DNA from: CAZSSM01 sp964609385 | GTDB taxonomy: Bacteria; Planctomycetota; Planctomycetia; Isosphaerales; Isosphaeraceae | Direction of reading: 5' to 3' | Assembly: GCA_964609385.1 (NCBI GenBank) | Contig: CAZSSM010000015.1 | Coordinates: 36,238 to 100,237 of the forward strand | Length of the DNA stretch: 64,000 nucleotides | Part shown: piece after piece, positions 33,580-42,827 of the stretch | How positions within the stretch are numbered: position 1 is the first letter of the stretch | Layout: the number at the start of each line of letters is the position of its first letter | Translations under genes and position numbers: made by a program | The notes under the pieces: generated by a model | What the model saw: the letters and a program-made list of their open reading frames with translations, nothing else | Told to the model about the DNA's origin: nothing | Databases searched by the model: none

Positions 33580-34146
33580 TCACGCCTCCTCGTTCGTCGA
33601 CGTCTCGGACGAATCGGCGCCCGCATCTCCGGCCGGGGCATCCCCGTCCCCGTCCGACTTGGAGCTGAGCTTCCGGAGCGACTCGGTGTTTTGCAAGATG
33701 CCTTGCAACGACTCTTCCAGGGTGTCGTTGCCGTCCATCTTGCTGAGCAGTTCGGTCAGTTGGTTGCGCGTCTCCAGGAGCTTGCGGAGCGGCTCGACCT
33801 GTTGGACGACCTGCTCGGGGCTGAAGTCGTCCATCGAGCGGAAGTTCAGCTCGATGTTCATCTTGGTCCCGTCGTCCTGGAGCGTGTTGTCGACCTGGAA
33901 GGCCAACCGCGGCTTGATCGCGGCGAGGACGTCGTTGAAGTTGTCCCGGCTGATATCGACGAACTTGCGGTCCTTCAACTTGGGCAACGGTTCGTTCGGC
34001 TTGCCCGAGAGGTCGGCCAGCACCCCGACGACGAAGGGCAGTTCCTTCTGCTCGATGGCGTCACCAATCTCCACATCGTACTTCAGATGCACGCGCGGCT
34101 TGCGCACGCGATCTAATCGGTCGTTGACGCTCTGAGACTTGGGCAT
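33580..34146 (-). CDS. tssB: T6SS sheath small subunit TssB
   Basis: 188 aa. The family core is clear: 'SVNDRLDRVRKPRVHLKYDV', 'KELPFVVGVLADLSGKP', 'LKDRKFVDISRDNFNDVLAA' and 'RSMDDFSPEQVVQQVEPLRK'. It forms the sheath protomer with TssC. The C-terminus has a variable Asp/Ser/Glu-rich tail (about residues 165-188). It is the first gene of the leftward tss run. The TagJ-like gene that often sits next to tssB is 1.65 kb away, on the other side of a broken FGE gene. Confidence 0.95.
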   Translation of the reverse strand: MPKSQSVNDRLDRVRKPRVHLKYDVEIGDAIEQKELPFVVGVLADLSGKPNEPLPKLKDRKFVDISRDNFNDVLAAIKPRLAFQVDNTLQDDGTKMNIELNFRSMDDFSPEQVVQQVEPLRKLLETRNQLTELLSKMDGNDTLEESLQGILQNTESLRKLSSKSDGDGDAPAGDAGADSSETSTNEEA

Positions 34147-34849
34147 TTCGGAGACGCTCCCTGCGGGGATCTCGGGGGAACTCGACTTGGCCGACCGGAT
34201 CAGACCGATTCATCTCGGTGAGGCCATCGACCGCACCAGGAGAGAAGCATTCGCCCCTCTAAGTTGGGTGATGGTCATCGCCGTGTCGGGACCGCCAAAG
34301 GAAACCACAACCTTGTTGATTCTGGGGAACACGCGCCCCCAGATACAAGACGGATTCGGTTAGTTCTGTGACACCGTTCGCGGCCATTTCGCTGGCTCAC
34401 AAGGACGGTTTGAAGGCGATCCGTTCCGTGCAGGTTGCGCATGCAGCCATGCAGGTGATGTCGTCCCGAATTCGATATCTCATTTCAGAAAATGTCTCTT
34501 GTTTTACGCGAGATGGATCTCCACTCGTTCTCCATCGCCATGGCGTCGGCGAAGGGGACATGTCTCGGTTTATTGCCATCCCTGCAGGACGGACCTTCCC
34601 CGGGTCACCAGCCAGGGAGCGGAAGACCGATTGACGAACCAGCCTCGGTCATCCCGGCTTGCTCATCGACGATCCGAAAACTCTCGGCTGAATCGTTCGG
34701 CTGGACCCATCCGAATGGGCTCGGGTCAGGAATCGGCGTCTGCCAATTAATTGGGTTTGGATGGGCCGTGGACGATCGCGGTCCGGCCCCTCGGGACGTT
34801 TCAGGACGGAGCGGTTGGAGCACGGTTGCAGTGGCTCGGAGATCTTCCG
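34147..34849. other. Intergenic upstream of tssB
   Basis: 703 bases between divergent tssB and a broken FGE gene. It should contain the main T6SS operon promoter; no confident -35/-10 pair was seen. Short frames on both strands overlap and resemble nothing. Composition is mixed, with some AT-rich patches (34440-34520). Confidence 0.45.
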
Positions 34850-35591
34850 ATGGATTGGCGACATTTCGTCTCCGTCTCGTTTGGACGCCTGCTTGTGCTG
34901 GCGTCCGCGAGCATCTCGGCCTGGTTGCTGAACGTTCCGTTATTGGGGTCGTCTCGAAGGGTCGATGATTCCGAGCCGAGCCAGGCGGCTCGGCCCCGAT
35001 CGATCACGATGCTGGGGATCCCGTTCATCGAGTTGCCCACCGGCTCGTTTCTGATGGGGTCGACCCGTGACCAGATCGATCAACTCTGCGTGATGTATCC
35101 CGGAAGTAATCCGGCGTTGTACGCCGATGAGTTGCCGCGTCACCGGGTCCGGATCGCCCGACCGGTGTTGATGGTCAAGCACGAAGTGATCGTCGGTCAG
35201 TTCCGCGCTTTCGTGGAGGCCAACGGATACCAGACGATCGCCGAGCGTGACGGCCGGTCGTCAGTTCCCCAAGCTCCGCGCCCTCGATGTCAGCGACGGC
35301 GCCCTCTTCAACCAGTGCGGTCGGCCGGTACCCAGCAAATCGTTTCGGCCTCTGCGACATAATTAGCAACGTTTGGGAGTGGTACAACGACGGATACGGC
35401 GAGGATTTCTACGCGTCCTCGCCGACGGAGGATCCGACAGGCCCACAACGCGCCTCCAGCTTCGTGATCCGGGGCGGAGGCTAGGACACCGACGCGCGCT
35501 ACAACGGCTGGTTGTCCGGAGCGGGGAGTCCCCGCGCTTCTTCAGCATCGCGCTGGGATTCCGGGTCGTCGTGGTCCCGTCGAGCGAGTGA
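34850..35591 (+). pseudogene. Degraded exported formylglycine-generating-enzyme-like (SUMF1) gene
   Basis: From the ATG at 34850 there is a leader-like start ('FGRLLVLASASISAWLLN') and then the first third of an FGE domain: 'IPFIELPTGSFLMGSTRDQI', 'DELPRHRVRIARPVLMVKHE', 'VGQFRAFVEANGYQT'. The frame fails near 35265. The central FGE region (roughly 120-150 residues) is missing, and the family reappears in another frame at about 35320 ('YPANRFGLCDIISNVWEWYN', 'YASSPTEDPTGP', 'SFVIRGGG'), ending at TAG where RGGSW has its Trp. The last motif, 'FFSIALGFRVVVVPSSE', is in a third frame up to 35591. So there is one deletion, one nonsense codon and at least two frame changes. The order of FGE motifs is preserved, so this is one decayed gene lying between tagJ and tssB. 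Confidence 0.85.
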
Positions 35592-35797
35592 CGGAGACCT
35601 CGGCGATCCGGGTCGCCCCATCCCCAGCGGGCCATCCGGTTTCGATGGACCAGGTTGGTGGGGCGCTGCGGTCTCCACTCTTCCCCAGCGAGATCGGATC
35701 GCCCACCCTGTCAGACGACAAGGAAAACGGCCGATTCATGAGGATCGTGCGCGATCCGTCGCGCTCGCGGATCAGCCTGAACCGTCGAGCGAACCAA

Positions 35798-36637
35798 TCA
35801 ATCCGAGACGCCGGACGCGGGCGGGTCGAGTTTGAGCACGGGCAGATCGCGATAGTCCAAGGCCTGTTCACCGATCAGCAGGAGCTTCCGACCGCGTCCC
35901 AGGCAAGGGCCGTGGGCGTCGTCCCAGTCGGTCCGCAAGCCCAGCCGAAGCGCACCGTCCTCAAGCGCCTCGGTCCCCGGATAGAGGGCCGGCAGATGGA
36001 CTTCGCCGAGCTGGCCGTCGTGCAAGGCCAGTTGGGCGGGCGTCCAGTACAGGTCGAGCAGGCGGGTCGGCGTCGGAATTTCCAGGTACTGGACCTGATC
36101 GAACGGGACCCAGAAGTATCCGCCGGGGGCGAAGACCTCCAAAGTTGGACCGAGCCGGTCGTCCGGGTCGAGCACCAGATCGATGGCGGTCCCGGCCGAA
36201 TCGGTCGCGGAGGCGCTGCGCGGGCTGATGGTGCCGTTGAGGGACGGCTCGGCCTCAGCGGCTGCCTCGAGCCGTTCGTTCGCGGCGGTCCAATCGCCTT
36301 GAGCGATGAGCTTGAGCGCCTCCAGACGGATCCGAGGCGGCGTCCCCGGCTCGACCTCATAGACGAACCGGGGCTCGGCGGTCCCTTGAAAGACCGCCGC
36401 CCGCTCCCTCGAGGCATCTACGAGCCGGTCCAGGACCAGCAGGACCGGGTTGGCCTCTTGGCGTTTGAGCACCTCGAGCTGCTTGAGCAGCCGGTCCCAA
36501 TGGCCGGCGAAGGCCAGCATCGCGACCAGGCCCGTTCGCAGCCCCTGGTCGGCAGGATGGTCGCGGACCCGCTCGATCTGCGTGGCGATCGCGTCGTCCA
36601 GGCGGCCCGCCTCGATCAGTTCGTCCACCGTCGCCAT
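35798..36637 (-). CDS. tagJ: T6SS accessory protein TagJ/ImpE family
   Basis: 279 aa, normal for ImpE. The helical N-terminal half ('IEAGRLDDAIATQIERVRDH', 'DQGLRTGLVAMLAFAGHWDR') is followed by the family region 'APGGYFWVPFDQVQYLEIPT', 'LLDLYWTPAQLAL' and 'EVHLPALYPGT'. In other bacteria TagJ binds the N-terminus of TssB and helps recycle the sheath alongside ClpV; it is accessory, not core. It reads in the same direction as tssB but is separated by the degraded FGE gene. The start ATG at 36637 leads straight into the family N-terminus. Confidence 0.88.
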   Translation of the reverse strand: MATVDELIEAGRLDDAIATQIERVRDHPADQGLRTGLVAMLAFAGHWDRLLKQLEVLKRQEANPVLLVLDRLVDASRERAAVFQGTAEPRFVYEVEPGTPPRIRLEALKLIAQGDWTAANERLEAAAEAEPSLNGTISPRSASATDSAGTAIDLVLDPDDRLGPTLEVFAPGGYFWVPFDQVQYLEIPTPTRLLDLYWTPAQLALHDGQLGEVHLPALYPGTEALEDGALRLGLRTDWDDAHGPCLGRGRKLLLIGEQALDYRDLPVLKLDPPASGVSD

Positions 36638-37050
36638 GGCCTTTGAGGCTCCCCATCGTCTTGGGTCCGCAGGGGCGGTCGTCGCTCGTGGGTCGTCGAC
36701 CCGTCAACCGACACAACCGGCAAACCGACCGATTGGCAGGTTGGGCCATCCGAACTCGCTGGAACAGGCAAGGGAACGCGACGCAACGACCGGTCACTCG
36801 AAGCGGGATGGCCCACGGATGACCGACTGTTGAGATGCCTGATGGGGCTGGCAGCCGGGAAAACCGATCGGCCCAGTGTCACCATCGGGGCTCATTTCCG
36901 CATCAGCAGGAAGGGACATCGGAGTTCAATCGACCGTACGGACGACCCTGACCGATCCGACTCATGCCCCCCCGGTCGCATCCCGGGCCATCATCCCGAT
37001 CTAGCTTCAAGGCTCAGGCCGCGTGGATCAAGCCTGGAGTGTCCACTACA
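36638..37050. other. Divergent intergenic region (tagJ / FHA gene)
   Basis: 413 bases between divergently read tagJ and the FHA gene, so promoters for both are expected. No convincing boxes, hairpins or coding frames were recognised. Confidence 0.4.
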
Positions 37051-38550
37051 ATGGGAACGGTGACCAAAGAACGACAGGACGTGCGCGAACGATGGCCGAA
37101 TCGCGGGGATCGGGCGTTCGGTGGTCCACAGCCTCAGCCTAGGAATCCGCTTGTGACGACCCAACGCTGCCCGAGCTGCGACCATCAGATGGCGGCCAGT
37201 TGCAAGATCTGCACCTATTGCGGGGCCAATCTGAACCCGTACCAGACCTTGCCCCCGGCCGGCTTTGATTTCGGCACCATCCCGTCGGCCAACGAGGCTC
37301 GCGTCGAGTCGCCCGATCCCGATGCGCCGGTCCAGGCCCGTCGACGCACGAAGCGTTCTTCACAAGCGGTCCGATCCCGACCCGATGCGGGATCGCCGCC
37401 GAGGCCCGACGTGCCGCGACCGCCTTCGAAGCGCCGACCGGTCGCCCCACGACCCGCCCCGGCGGTCGAGGACGCGCCCGTCGACGAAGGACACGAACCC
37501 GGCCCGAAGCGCGGACTCCTCGGTCGGATCTTCGGCGGGTCGCGCGATGTCGGCGAACAGCAACAGGTCGGCACCGCCGAGCAGGGCGTCTACCCTGCCT
37601 CGGCCGTCACGCCAACCCCCCAACCGGCCTCCCATCCCCAACCGGTCGAGTCCCGGCAACCCCAACCACGCCAGACGCCTGCACCCTATGATCCCCCAGA
37701 CGACGATGGCGGCGACTTCGAGCATTCCGCCGAGATGCCCCGAACTCCGTACACTCCGGAGCAAATCGAGCATTTCGAGAAAATGCGCCGGCATTTCGAT
37801 CAACAAGTCGGCCAGGCCGATGGGTCCCAGACGGTGGGGCTTCCCGAAGACGTCGATTACGGGAAGATCATCCCCGACAGTCCGCAGTACGTCTTGCAGA
37901 TCCGCGATCCGAAAGGGCGTTGGCACAATTACGCCGCGGTCTATATGAAGCCGCTCAACGTCGGTCGCGGTAAAGACTCTCAGGAAGTGCCCGGCCTCAA
38001 CACGATGGCCGCGCGCCACTTCCAGATCCGGATCAAGAAGAAGCGTTTGATCTTGGAAGATCTCACCTCGATCAACGGCATCTTCCTCAAGATCGACCAA
38101 CCGCACGAGCTTCAGGACGGCTCCCGGTTCCGGATCGGCAGTCAGATCTTGGAGTTCCACACCTTCGATGAATCGGAGACGCTCCCGCCCGAGCCGCTCA
38201 AGAGCGACGAGGACGGCGAGGTGCTCTGGTCGCAAGACCTGGACCCCTTGGCCTTCCTCGACCTCGTCCGGTCCGACGGCAGGCCGGGCCTCCGCTTTCC
38301 GATCACCAAGGCCGATGCGACCGTCCTGGGGCGCGAGGGACGCGAGGCCGACCTCGGTCTGACCGGCAACATCATGGCCAGCGCGCGTCACGCCCAAATC
38401 GAGCGCCGCGACGGACGCTTCTTCCTCAGCGACCTGGGCAGCCGCAACGGCACCTACGTCCAGCTCCTCCAGCCCCATGTGCTGACGCCCGGCACCGAGT
38501 TCCTCGCCGGACAACTCCTCTTCCGTATCATCGAGGAACGCGGCATCTGA
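37051..38550 (+). CDS. Zinc-ribbon protein with two FHA domains
   Basis: 499 aa from the ATG at 37051 (GGAG about 11 bases upstream; a GTG at 37153, just before the zinc ribbon, is also possible). Residues 39-57 hold a small zinc ribbon ('RCPSCDHQM' and 'ICTYCGANLNPYQ'). Then comes a long Pro/Arg/Gln-rich, likely disordered, linker to about residue 240. FHA domain 1 (about 290-355) has 'LNVGRGKDSQ', 'ARHFQIRIKK' and 'SINGIF'; FHA domain 2 (about 410-475) has 'TVLGREGREADLGL', 'ARHAQIERRDGRFFLSDLGS' and 'RNGTYV'. FHA domains bind phosphothreonine. In T6SS loci an FHA protein phosphorylated by a membrane Thr kinase turns on assembly, and such a kinase is at 46229-49096. Cytosolic, with no membrane segment. 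Confidence 0.85.
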   Translation: MGTVTKERQDVRERWPNRGDRAFGGPQPQPRNPLVTTQRCPSCDHQMAASCKICTYCGANLNPYQTLPPAGFDFGTIPSANEARVESPDPDAPVQARRRTKRSSQAVRSRPDAGSPPRPDVPRPPSKRRPVAPRPAPAVEDAPVDEGHEPGPKRGLLGRIFGGSRDVGEQQQVGTAEQGVYPASAVTPTPQPASHPQPVESRQPQPRQTPAPYDPPDDDGGDFEHSAEMPRTPYTPEQIEHFEKMRRHFDQQVGQADGSQTVGLPEDVDYGKIIPDSPQYVLQIRDPKGRWHNYAAVYMKPLNVGRGKDSQEVPGLNTMAARHFQIRIKKKRLILEDLTSINGIFLKIDQPHELQDGSRFRIGSQILEFHTFDESETLPPEPLKSDEDGEVLWSQDLDPLAFLDLVRSDGRPGLRFPITKADATVLGREGREADLGLTGNIMASARHAQIERRDGRFFLSDLGSRNGTYVQLLQPHVLTPGTEFLAGQLLFRIIEERGI

Positions 38551-38622
38551 ACTGATTGGCGGAGGAGGATGAACTCGACCGGATGGGCGGCATGGAGACA
38601 CCCGTCCCGATCGGAGGGGGAG

Positions 38623-40236
38623 TCATCGGGCCGCTTCTGAGAAATCGGGGTCGGAATCCCAGATCGTGACGTTCTCCCACGAGCGACGGCCCAGGATCGG
38701 CCAGGTCAGCATCAGGCCGATCACGCTCATCGAGACGATCGCGCCGGCGCTCAGAACCCAAGGGGATCTGATGGGTCCGAAGACATTCAACAACCGGAAC
38801 CGTGAGCGATATTCGGGCCGTTCGCGCCACGCATCGAAGTACGGTCGATATTCGTCCATGTCACGCCACTGTCGAGGCGATGGCTCGGAGGGGTCGACCA
38901 CGCCCTCGGGATAGTCCTCGCCCCGGACGCTCCGCTCGACCGAAGCGTTCCATTTGAAGAATTCACGTTTCAGATCGTCGAAGACATCCGGATGCTCTGC
39001 TGAGACGTCGCGCATCTCGGCCGGGTCGGCCTCCAAGTCGTAGAGGACGAATGCGGATGCGTCGAGGTCCTCGGAGTAAAGCTTGAAGCGGCGGTCGATC
39101 GCCACGCCACGGCCCCGATGGCGGAGCCGGATCGGCGAACCGCGACGGCTCGAATCGCCTTCCAGCAAGCGGCGGAGGCTGAGTCCATCTTGCGGTTGGA
39201 TCAGCCTCGAGGCGTCGAGTCCGACGATATCCAAAAGCGTCGGGGCTATGTCCATAGTCGAGGCGAGGTGGTCGGTCGTCCGACTGCTGGCGATCACCGA
39301 AGGCCACTCCACGATCGCGGGCACCCGGAGACCGCCCTCATACATGGTCGTCTTGCCGCCGCGGAGATGGCCGACCGTCGAGGGGCCGAACTCTTCGGAG
39401 AGGCCCCCATTGTCGCTGCAGAACCAGAGCAGTGTCGACTCGGCGATCCCCAACTCGCGGAGCCCTCGACGCAGACGGCCGATGCTCCGGTCCATCGCGA
39501 CCAACTCCCCGTAGTGGTTCTGCTCGTCCGGGCTCAGGTCGGCGAACGCCGCGCGATCGGCCTCGCTGGCGATGAACGGACGGTGCGGCGTCCCGTACCA
39601 GATCGTGGCGAAGGCGGGTCGCCCCGAGGACGCCGCCGTCGTGAGGAACTTCAAAGCCTCCTCAACGATGATCTCCGACGAGTCGCCGGCGAACTCCTCG
39701 AAGGCGCCGTTGCGGCTGAGCAACGGATCGCGGTCAAAGAAGTTGGTCGTCGCCAACCAGTTGGCATATCCGAAAACGCTCGGATTATGATCGTCCCCCT
39801 TTAGGATGGGAACGCCGGGTCCACGAATGCCGTTGAGATGCCACTTGCCGAAGTGTCCGGTCAGATAACCGGCTTTGCTCAAGGCCTGGACGATCGTCCG
39901 CTCCTGGCGACGGAGGGCGAACCCGTGATCGAACACGCCGGTCCGGTCATTGGTCCGACCGGTCAGAACACTGGCCCTCGTCGGCGAGCAGACCGGCGCG
40001 GCCGCGTAGAACCGATCGAACCGGAGCCCGTTGCGGGCCATCGTGTCGAGATTCGGCGTCTCAAGGATCGGGTGCCCCGCGTAGCCGACCTGACCGTAAC
40101 CTTGGTCGTCGGACATGACCAAGACGATGTGTGGGCGGGTCGAAGACGGTTGGTCAGCGAACCCCAAATCAGAACCGAACAGCGAGGCGAGAACCAGGAC
40201 GAATCCGGCGACGGCGGTCTGTGGACGTCGGTTCAT
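38623..40236 (-). CDS. Exported sulfatase (arylsulfatase type)
   Basis: 537 aa from the ATG at 40236, which opens with a signal peptide ('AVAGFVLVLASLFGSDLGFA'). The core begins 'RPHIVLVMSDDQGYGQVGYA', where D43/D44 are metal ligands. The modification motif C83-S-P-T-R87 in 'CSPTRASVLTGR' requires conversion of Cys83 to formylglycine. 'YLTGHFGKWHLNG' carries further active-site residues. Near the C-terminus a hydrophobic stretch ('VLSAGAIVSMSVIGLMLTWP') should anchor the enzyme to a membrane, which is uncommon. Planctomycetes use such sulfatases on sulfated polysaccharides; the substrate is unknown. It is divergent from the Gfo/Idh/MocA gene. Confidence 0.9.
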   Translation of the reverse strand: MNRRPQTAVAGFVLVLASLFGSDLGFADQPSSTRPHIVLVMSDDQGYGQVGYAGHPILETPNLDTMARNGLRFDRFYAAAPVCSPTRASVLTGRTNDRTGVFDHGFALRRQERTIVQALSKAGYLTGHFGKWHLNGIRGPGVPILKGDDHNPSVFGYANWLATTNFFDRDPLLSRNGAFEEFAGDSSEIIVEEALKFLTTAASSGRPAFATIWYGTPHRPFIASEADRAAFADLSPDEQNHYGELVAMDRSIGRLRRGLRELGIAESTLLWFCSDNGGLSEEFGPSTVGHLRGGKTTMYEGGLRVPAIVEWPSVIASSRTTDHLASTMDIAPTLLDIVGLDASRLIQPQDGLSLRRLLEGDSSRRGSPIRLRHRGRGVAIDRRFKLYSEDLDASAFVLYDLEADPAEMRDVSAEHPDVFDDLKREFFKWNASVERSVRGEDYPEGVVDPSEPSPRQWRDMDEYRPYFDAWRERPEYRSRFRLLNVFGPIRSPWVLSAGAIVSMSVIGLMLTWPILGRRSWENVTIWDSDPDFSEAAR

Positions 40237-40829
40237 GTTAGGCCTGTTTCCTTGTGAGTGTGCCGCCCGTGACGGATCGCAAACGTACGCGACTGGAACA
40301 AATGCCGATAAACAAGCTTGGGCGAATCTTGCCCGTTCCAATGAAGCGTCCGGGAGGCACGCAGAAATCCGAGGCCGATCGCTTCGGGATCGATCCGTGA
40401 TCCGTTGGGTGCCCGAATGCCAGGCATGTTCGGGAGGGATCGCGGATCCGCATTCCGGGAGGGCGACGTCGGGAATTTGCTGAGACACCGGTCGTCGCCG
40501 CGATGATGCATTTCGAAACTACGACCTCGGCCGGAGGCTTACGCCCTGCGACAGTTCGTTTTCCCGCAATCTCCCGGAGGGAACGTGCACATGGTGGTCA
40601 GGGCCATTCGCTCATCGAAACTGATGGGGATCAACCGAACGTTTGGATGCTAAATCGAATCGGCGTGCATCGGAACAAAGGAGATCCGAGGCGACGCTTG
40701 CTCCCGGGTTGGGCCGGCGATAGAACCGAAGGAAGCGGGTCGACTCGATCACGAGGCCCCGATCGATCCGGGCCGTTCGTTGCCCGGGATCAACACCACG
40801 TCGTATCACTCAAGGGGGGAGGAAGAACG
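40237..40829. other. Divergent intergenic region (sulfatase / Gfo-Idh-MocA gene)
   Basis: 593 bases. The in-frame extensions of both neighbours into this region lack family similarity and come before good ribosome sites, so I treat it as non-coding. Promoters for both genes are expected; none was convincing. Confidence 0.45.
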
Positions 40830-42197
40830 ATGGTGGGACAGGACGGATTGGGTCGCCGGGGTTTTCTCGGCGGGATGGTCGGCGCGGCGGCGGCATCGAC
40901 GTTCGCGCACCCGGCGGTCCGGGTGGCCCACGGTCGCGCCGTCGCGGCCAACGATCAGGTCGTGATGGCGGTGATCGGTTGCGGTGGGATGGGCCGCGCG
41001 AACGTGCGCGACTTCCTCCGTGCCGACCAGGTCGAGATGGCCGCCCTCTGCGACATCGATCAGAGCCACATCGAGGAGGCCGTTCGCGAGACCGTCGAAC
41101 TCCGACCGAAAGCCGAACCGTTGCGGACCGTCGACTATCGCTCCATCCTCGAGCGCGACGACATCGACGCGGTGATTATCGGCACGCCCGACCATTGGCA
41201 CGCCATCCCGTTCATCGATGCGTGCATGGCGGGCAAAGACGTTTATTGTGAGAAGCCGATCTCACACAACATCCTTGAAGGGCGCGCGATGGTCAACGCG
41301 GCGCGGGCCTTCGACCGCGTCAGCCAGATCGGCACCCAGCAGAGGTCCGGGACCCACTTCCAGAAGGCTGTTGAGATCGTCCGCTCGGGCAAGATCGGCC
41401 GGGTCACCCTGACCCGAACCTGGAACTTCAGCAACGAGACCCCCAACGGATTCGGTCGGCCGGACGATCTGGCCTCGCCGCCGGCGGGCGTCGACTACGA
41501 CCGCTGGCTTGGACCCGCGCCGCACCGGCCGTTCAACCGGGCCCGGTTCCACGGCACCTTCCGCTACTTCTTCGACTACGCTGCCGGCATGATCGGCGAC
41601 TGGAACGTGCACCTTCAAGACATCGTTCATTGGGCGATGGGCGTGACCGCGCCCAAGAGCGTCCACGCCTGCGGCGGCAAGTTCGTCCTCGGCGACACCC
41701 GCGACACCCCGGACACGATGGTCACCACCTACGAGTTCGAGGGGCCGGACGGGCCGTTCGTGCAGATGTATGAAATGCGCAAGGGTAACGAGCGCGGGAT
41801 CGGCGGCCAGTCCGGTCACGGGATGCAGTTCCACGGCACCGAGGCGACCCTCTACCTCGACCGCAGCGGCTTCCAGGTCATCCCCGAGGGCGAACGTCGC
41901 CCCGCCGAGGAGTCGGGCGGCTCGGATCAGCACTGGCCGCATGTCCTGAACTTCCTCGACTGCATCGTCAGCCGCGAGCGATGCATCTGCGACATCGAAA
42001 CCGGCCACACGTCGACGCTCGTCTGCCACCTCGGCAACATCTCGCTCAAGGTCGGCCGTCGGATCTACTGGGACGCTGAGGCCGAGCAGGTCACGTTCCA
42101 GGACAGCAGCCCCGACGCCGAGGCCAACGCGCTGCTGGGCCGGACCTACCGCAAGGGATACGAACTCCCGAAGGTCGACCGACCCGCCGCCGACTGA
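40830..42197 (+). CDS. Tat-exported Gfo/Idh/MocA family oxidoreductase
   Basis: 455 aa. The ATG at 40830 has GGGGGGAGGAAG upstream, and the N-terminus is a twin-arginine signal ('GRRGFLGGMVGAAAASTFA'). The NAD(P)-binding fold follows: 'VVMAVIGCGGMGRANVRDFL', 'DAVIIGTPDHWHAIPFIDAC', then 'KDVYCEKPISHNILEGR', whose E-K-P is the family hallmark. The C-terminal half has 'YFFDYAAGMIGDWNVHLQD' and 'HWPHVLNFLDCIVSR', typical of the large planctomycete group of exported MocA-like proteins. These act on sugars or cyclitols with a tightly bound cofactor; substrate unknown. Pairing with a sulfatase gene suggests polysaccharide breakdown. Confidence 0.9.
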   Translation: MVGQDGLGRRGFLGGMVGAAAASTFAHPAVRVAHGRAVAANDQVVMAVIGCGGMGRANVRDFLRADQVEMAALCDIDQSHIEEAVRETVELRPKAEPLRTVDYRSILERDDIDAVIIGTPDHWHAIPFIDACMAGKDVYCEKPISHNILEGRAMVNAARAFDRVSQIGTQQRSGTHFQKAVEIVRSGKIGRVTLTRTWNFSNETPNGFGRPDDLASPPAGVDYDRWLGPAPHRPFNRARFHGTFRYFFDYAAGMIGDWNVHLQDIVHWAMGVTAPKSVHACGGKFVLGDTRDTPDTMVTTYEFEGPDGPFVQMYEMRKGNERGIGGQSGHGMQFHGTEATLYLDRSGFQVIPEGERRPAEESGGSDQHWPHVLNFLDCIVSRERCICDIETGHTSTLVCHLGNISLKVGRRIYWDAEAEQVTFQDSSPDAEANALLGRTYRKGYELPKVDRPAAD

Positions 42198-42263
42198 TCC
42201 CGATCCAGCCGACCCCGACGTCGACTGCGACCTCCCCGCACGCAATGACGTTGGTTCCCGACG

Positions 42264-42291
42264 CCCGACCGATGTTCTTCCGTCGGTCGGG
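42264..42291. terminator. Bidirectional hairpin between convergent genes
   Basis: CCCGACCGA and TCGGTCGGG form a 9-bp stem with a 10-nt loop, 66 bases after the Gfo/Idh/MocA stop and ahead of the convergent PAAR gene. There is no T-tract. Confidence 0.5.
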
Positions 42292-42464
42292 ACCGGCACG
42301 GCTGGCGAATGTATTGGGAATGTCCCCAAGGTCGGGCCGCATACATTCCAGTCTCCTCAACCACCTGGACCCTCGACCAGCCTTGAGAAGACAGTGACCG
42401 AGGGTTGCGATCGATCTCGACCCATAAGCCTTATGGTTTGTGTGCGATCGTCCGATCGCCAAAT

Positions 42465-42764
42465 TCAACCGATCAGGACGGTGGGGCAGCCGACGACGAT
42501 CTTGCCACCATGGGCGCAGGTGTCGCCCAATCGGGCGGCGGGCTTCTTGCTGATAAGGGTCTTGAAGCTGCCCAAGGCGATCGTGTCGGGCGGACCGACG
42601 CAGAGGGCCATGTCCCCGACGCACGCCGCGGGCATCATACCGATCAGGACGGTGACCGCGCCCGGGGGCAGGATCGGTCCGCCGACGTGGGGGATCGGTG
42701 GAACCCCTGGAGTGACCATCGGACAGACGTGCATATCGGTGACTCGCGCAGCGGGCATACCCAT
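42465..42764 (-). CDS. PAAR-domain T6SS spike-tip protein
   Basis: 99 aa, a stand-alone PAAR protein. The N-terminus 'MPAARVTDMHVCPMVTP' and the repeats 'VLIGMMPAACVGDMALCVGP', 'KPAARLGDTCAHGG' and 'VGCPTVLIG' are typical. H12, H26, H85 and C93 are candidate zinc ligands. PAAR caps the VgrG trimer, sharpens the spike and can carry effectors; this one has no extension, so no fused toxin. It ends the vgrG-DUF6931-PAAR run, 63 bases after the DUF6931 gene. Confidence 0.93.
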   Translation of the reverse strand: MGMPAARVTDMHVCPMVTPGVPPIPHVGGPILPPGAVTVLIGMMPAACVGDMALCVGPPDTIALGSFKTLISKKPAARLGDTCAHGGKIVVGCPTVLIG

Positions 42765-42827
42765 CAGGAATTCTCCGAATATCGAATTTTGGTGTCATTT
42801 GCAGAGCCGACGGCGGATGTGCGGATC

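Noticed and set aside
32157..33668. A 503-codon plus-strand frame opposite tssC
   Set aside because: Shadow of tssC; Leu/Val/Gly/Arg-rich and without family resemblance.
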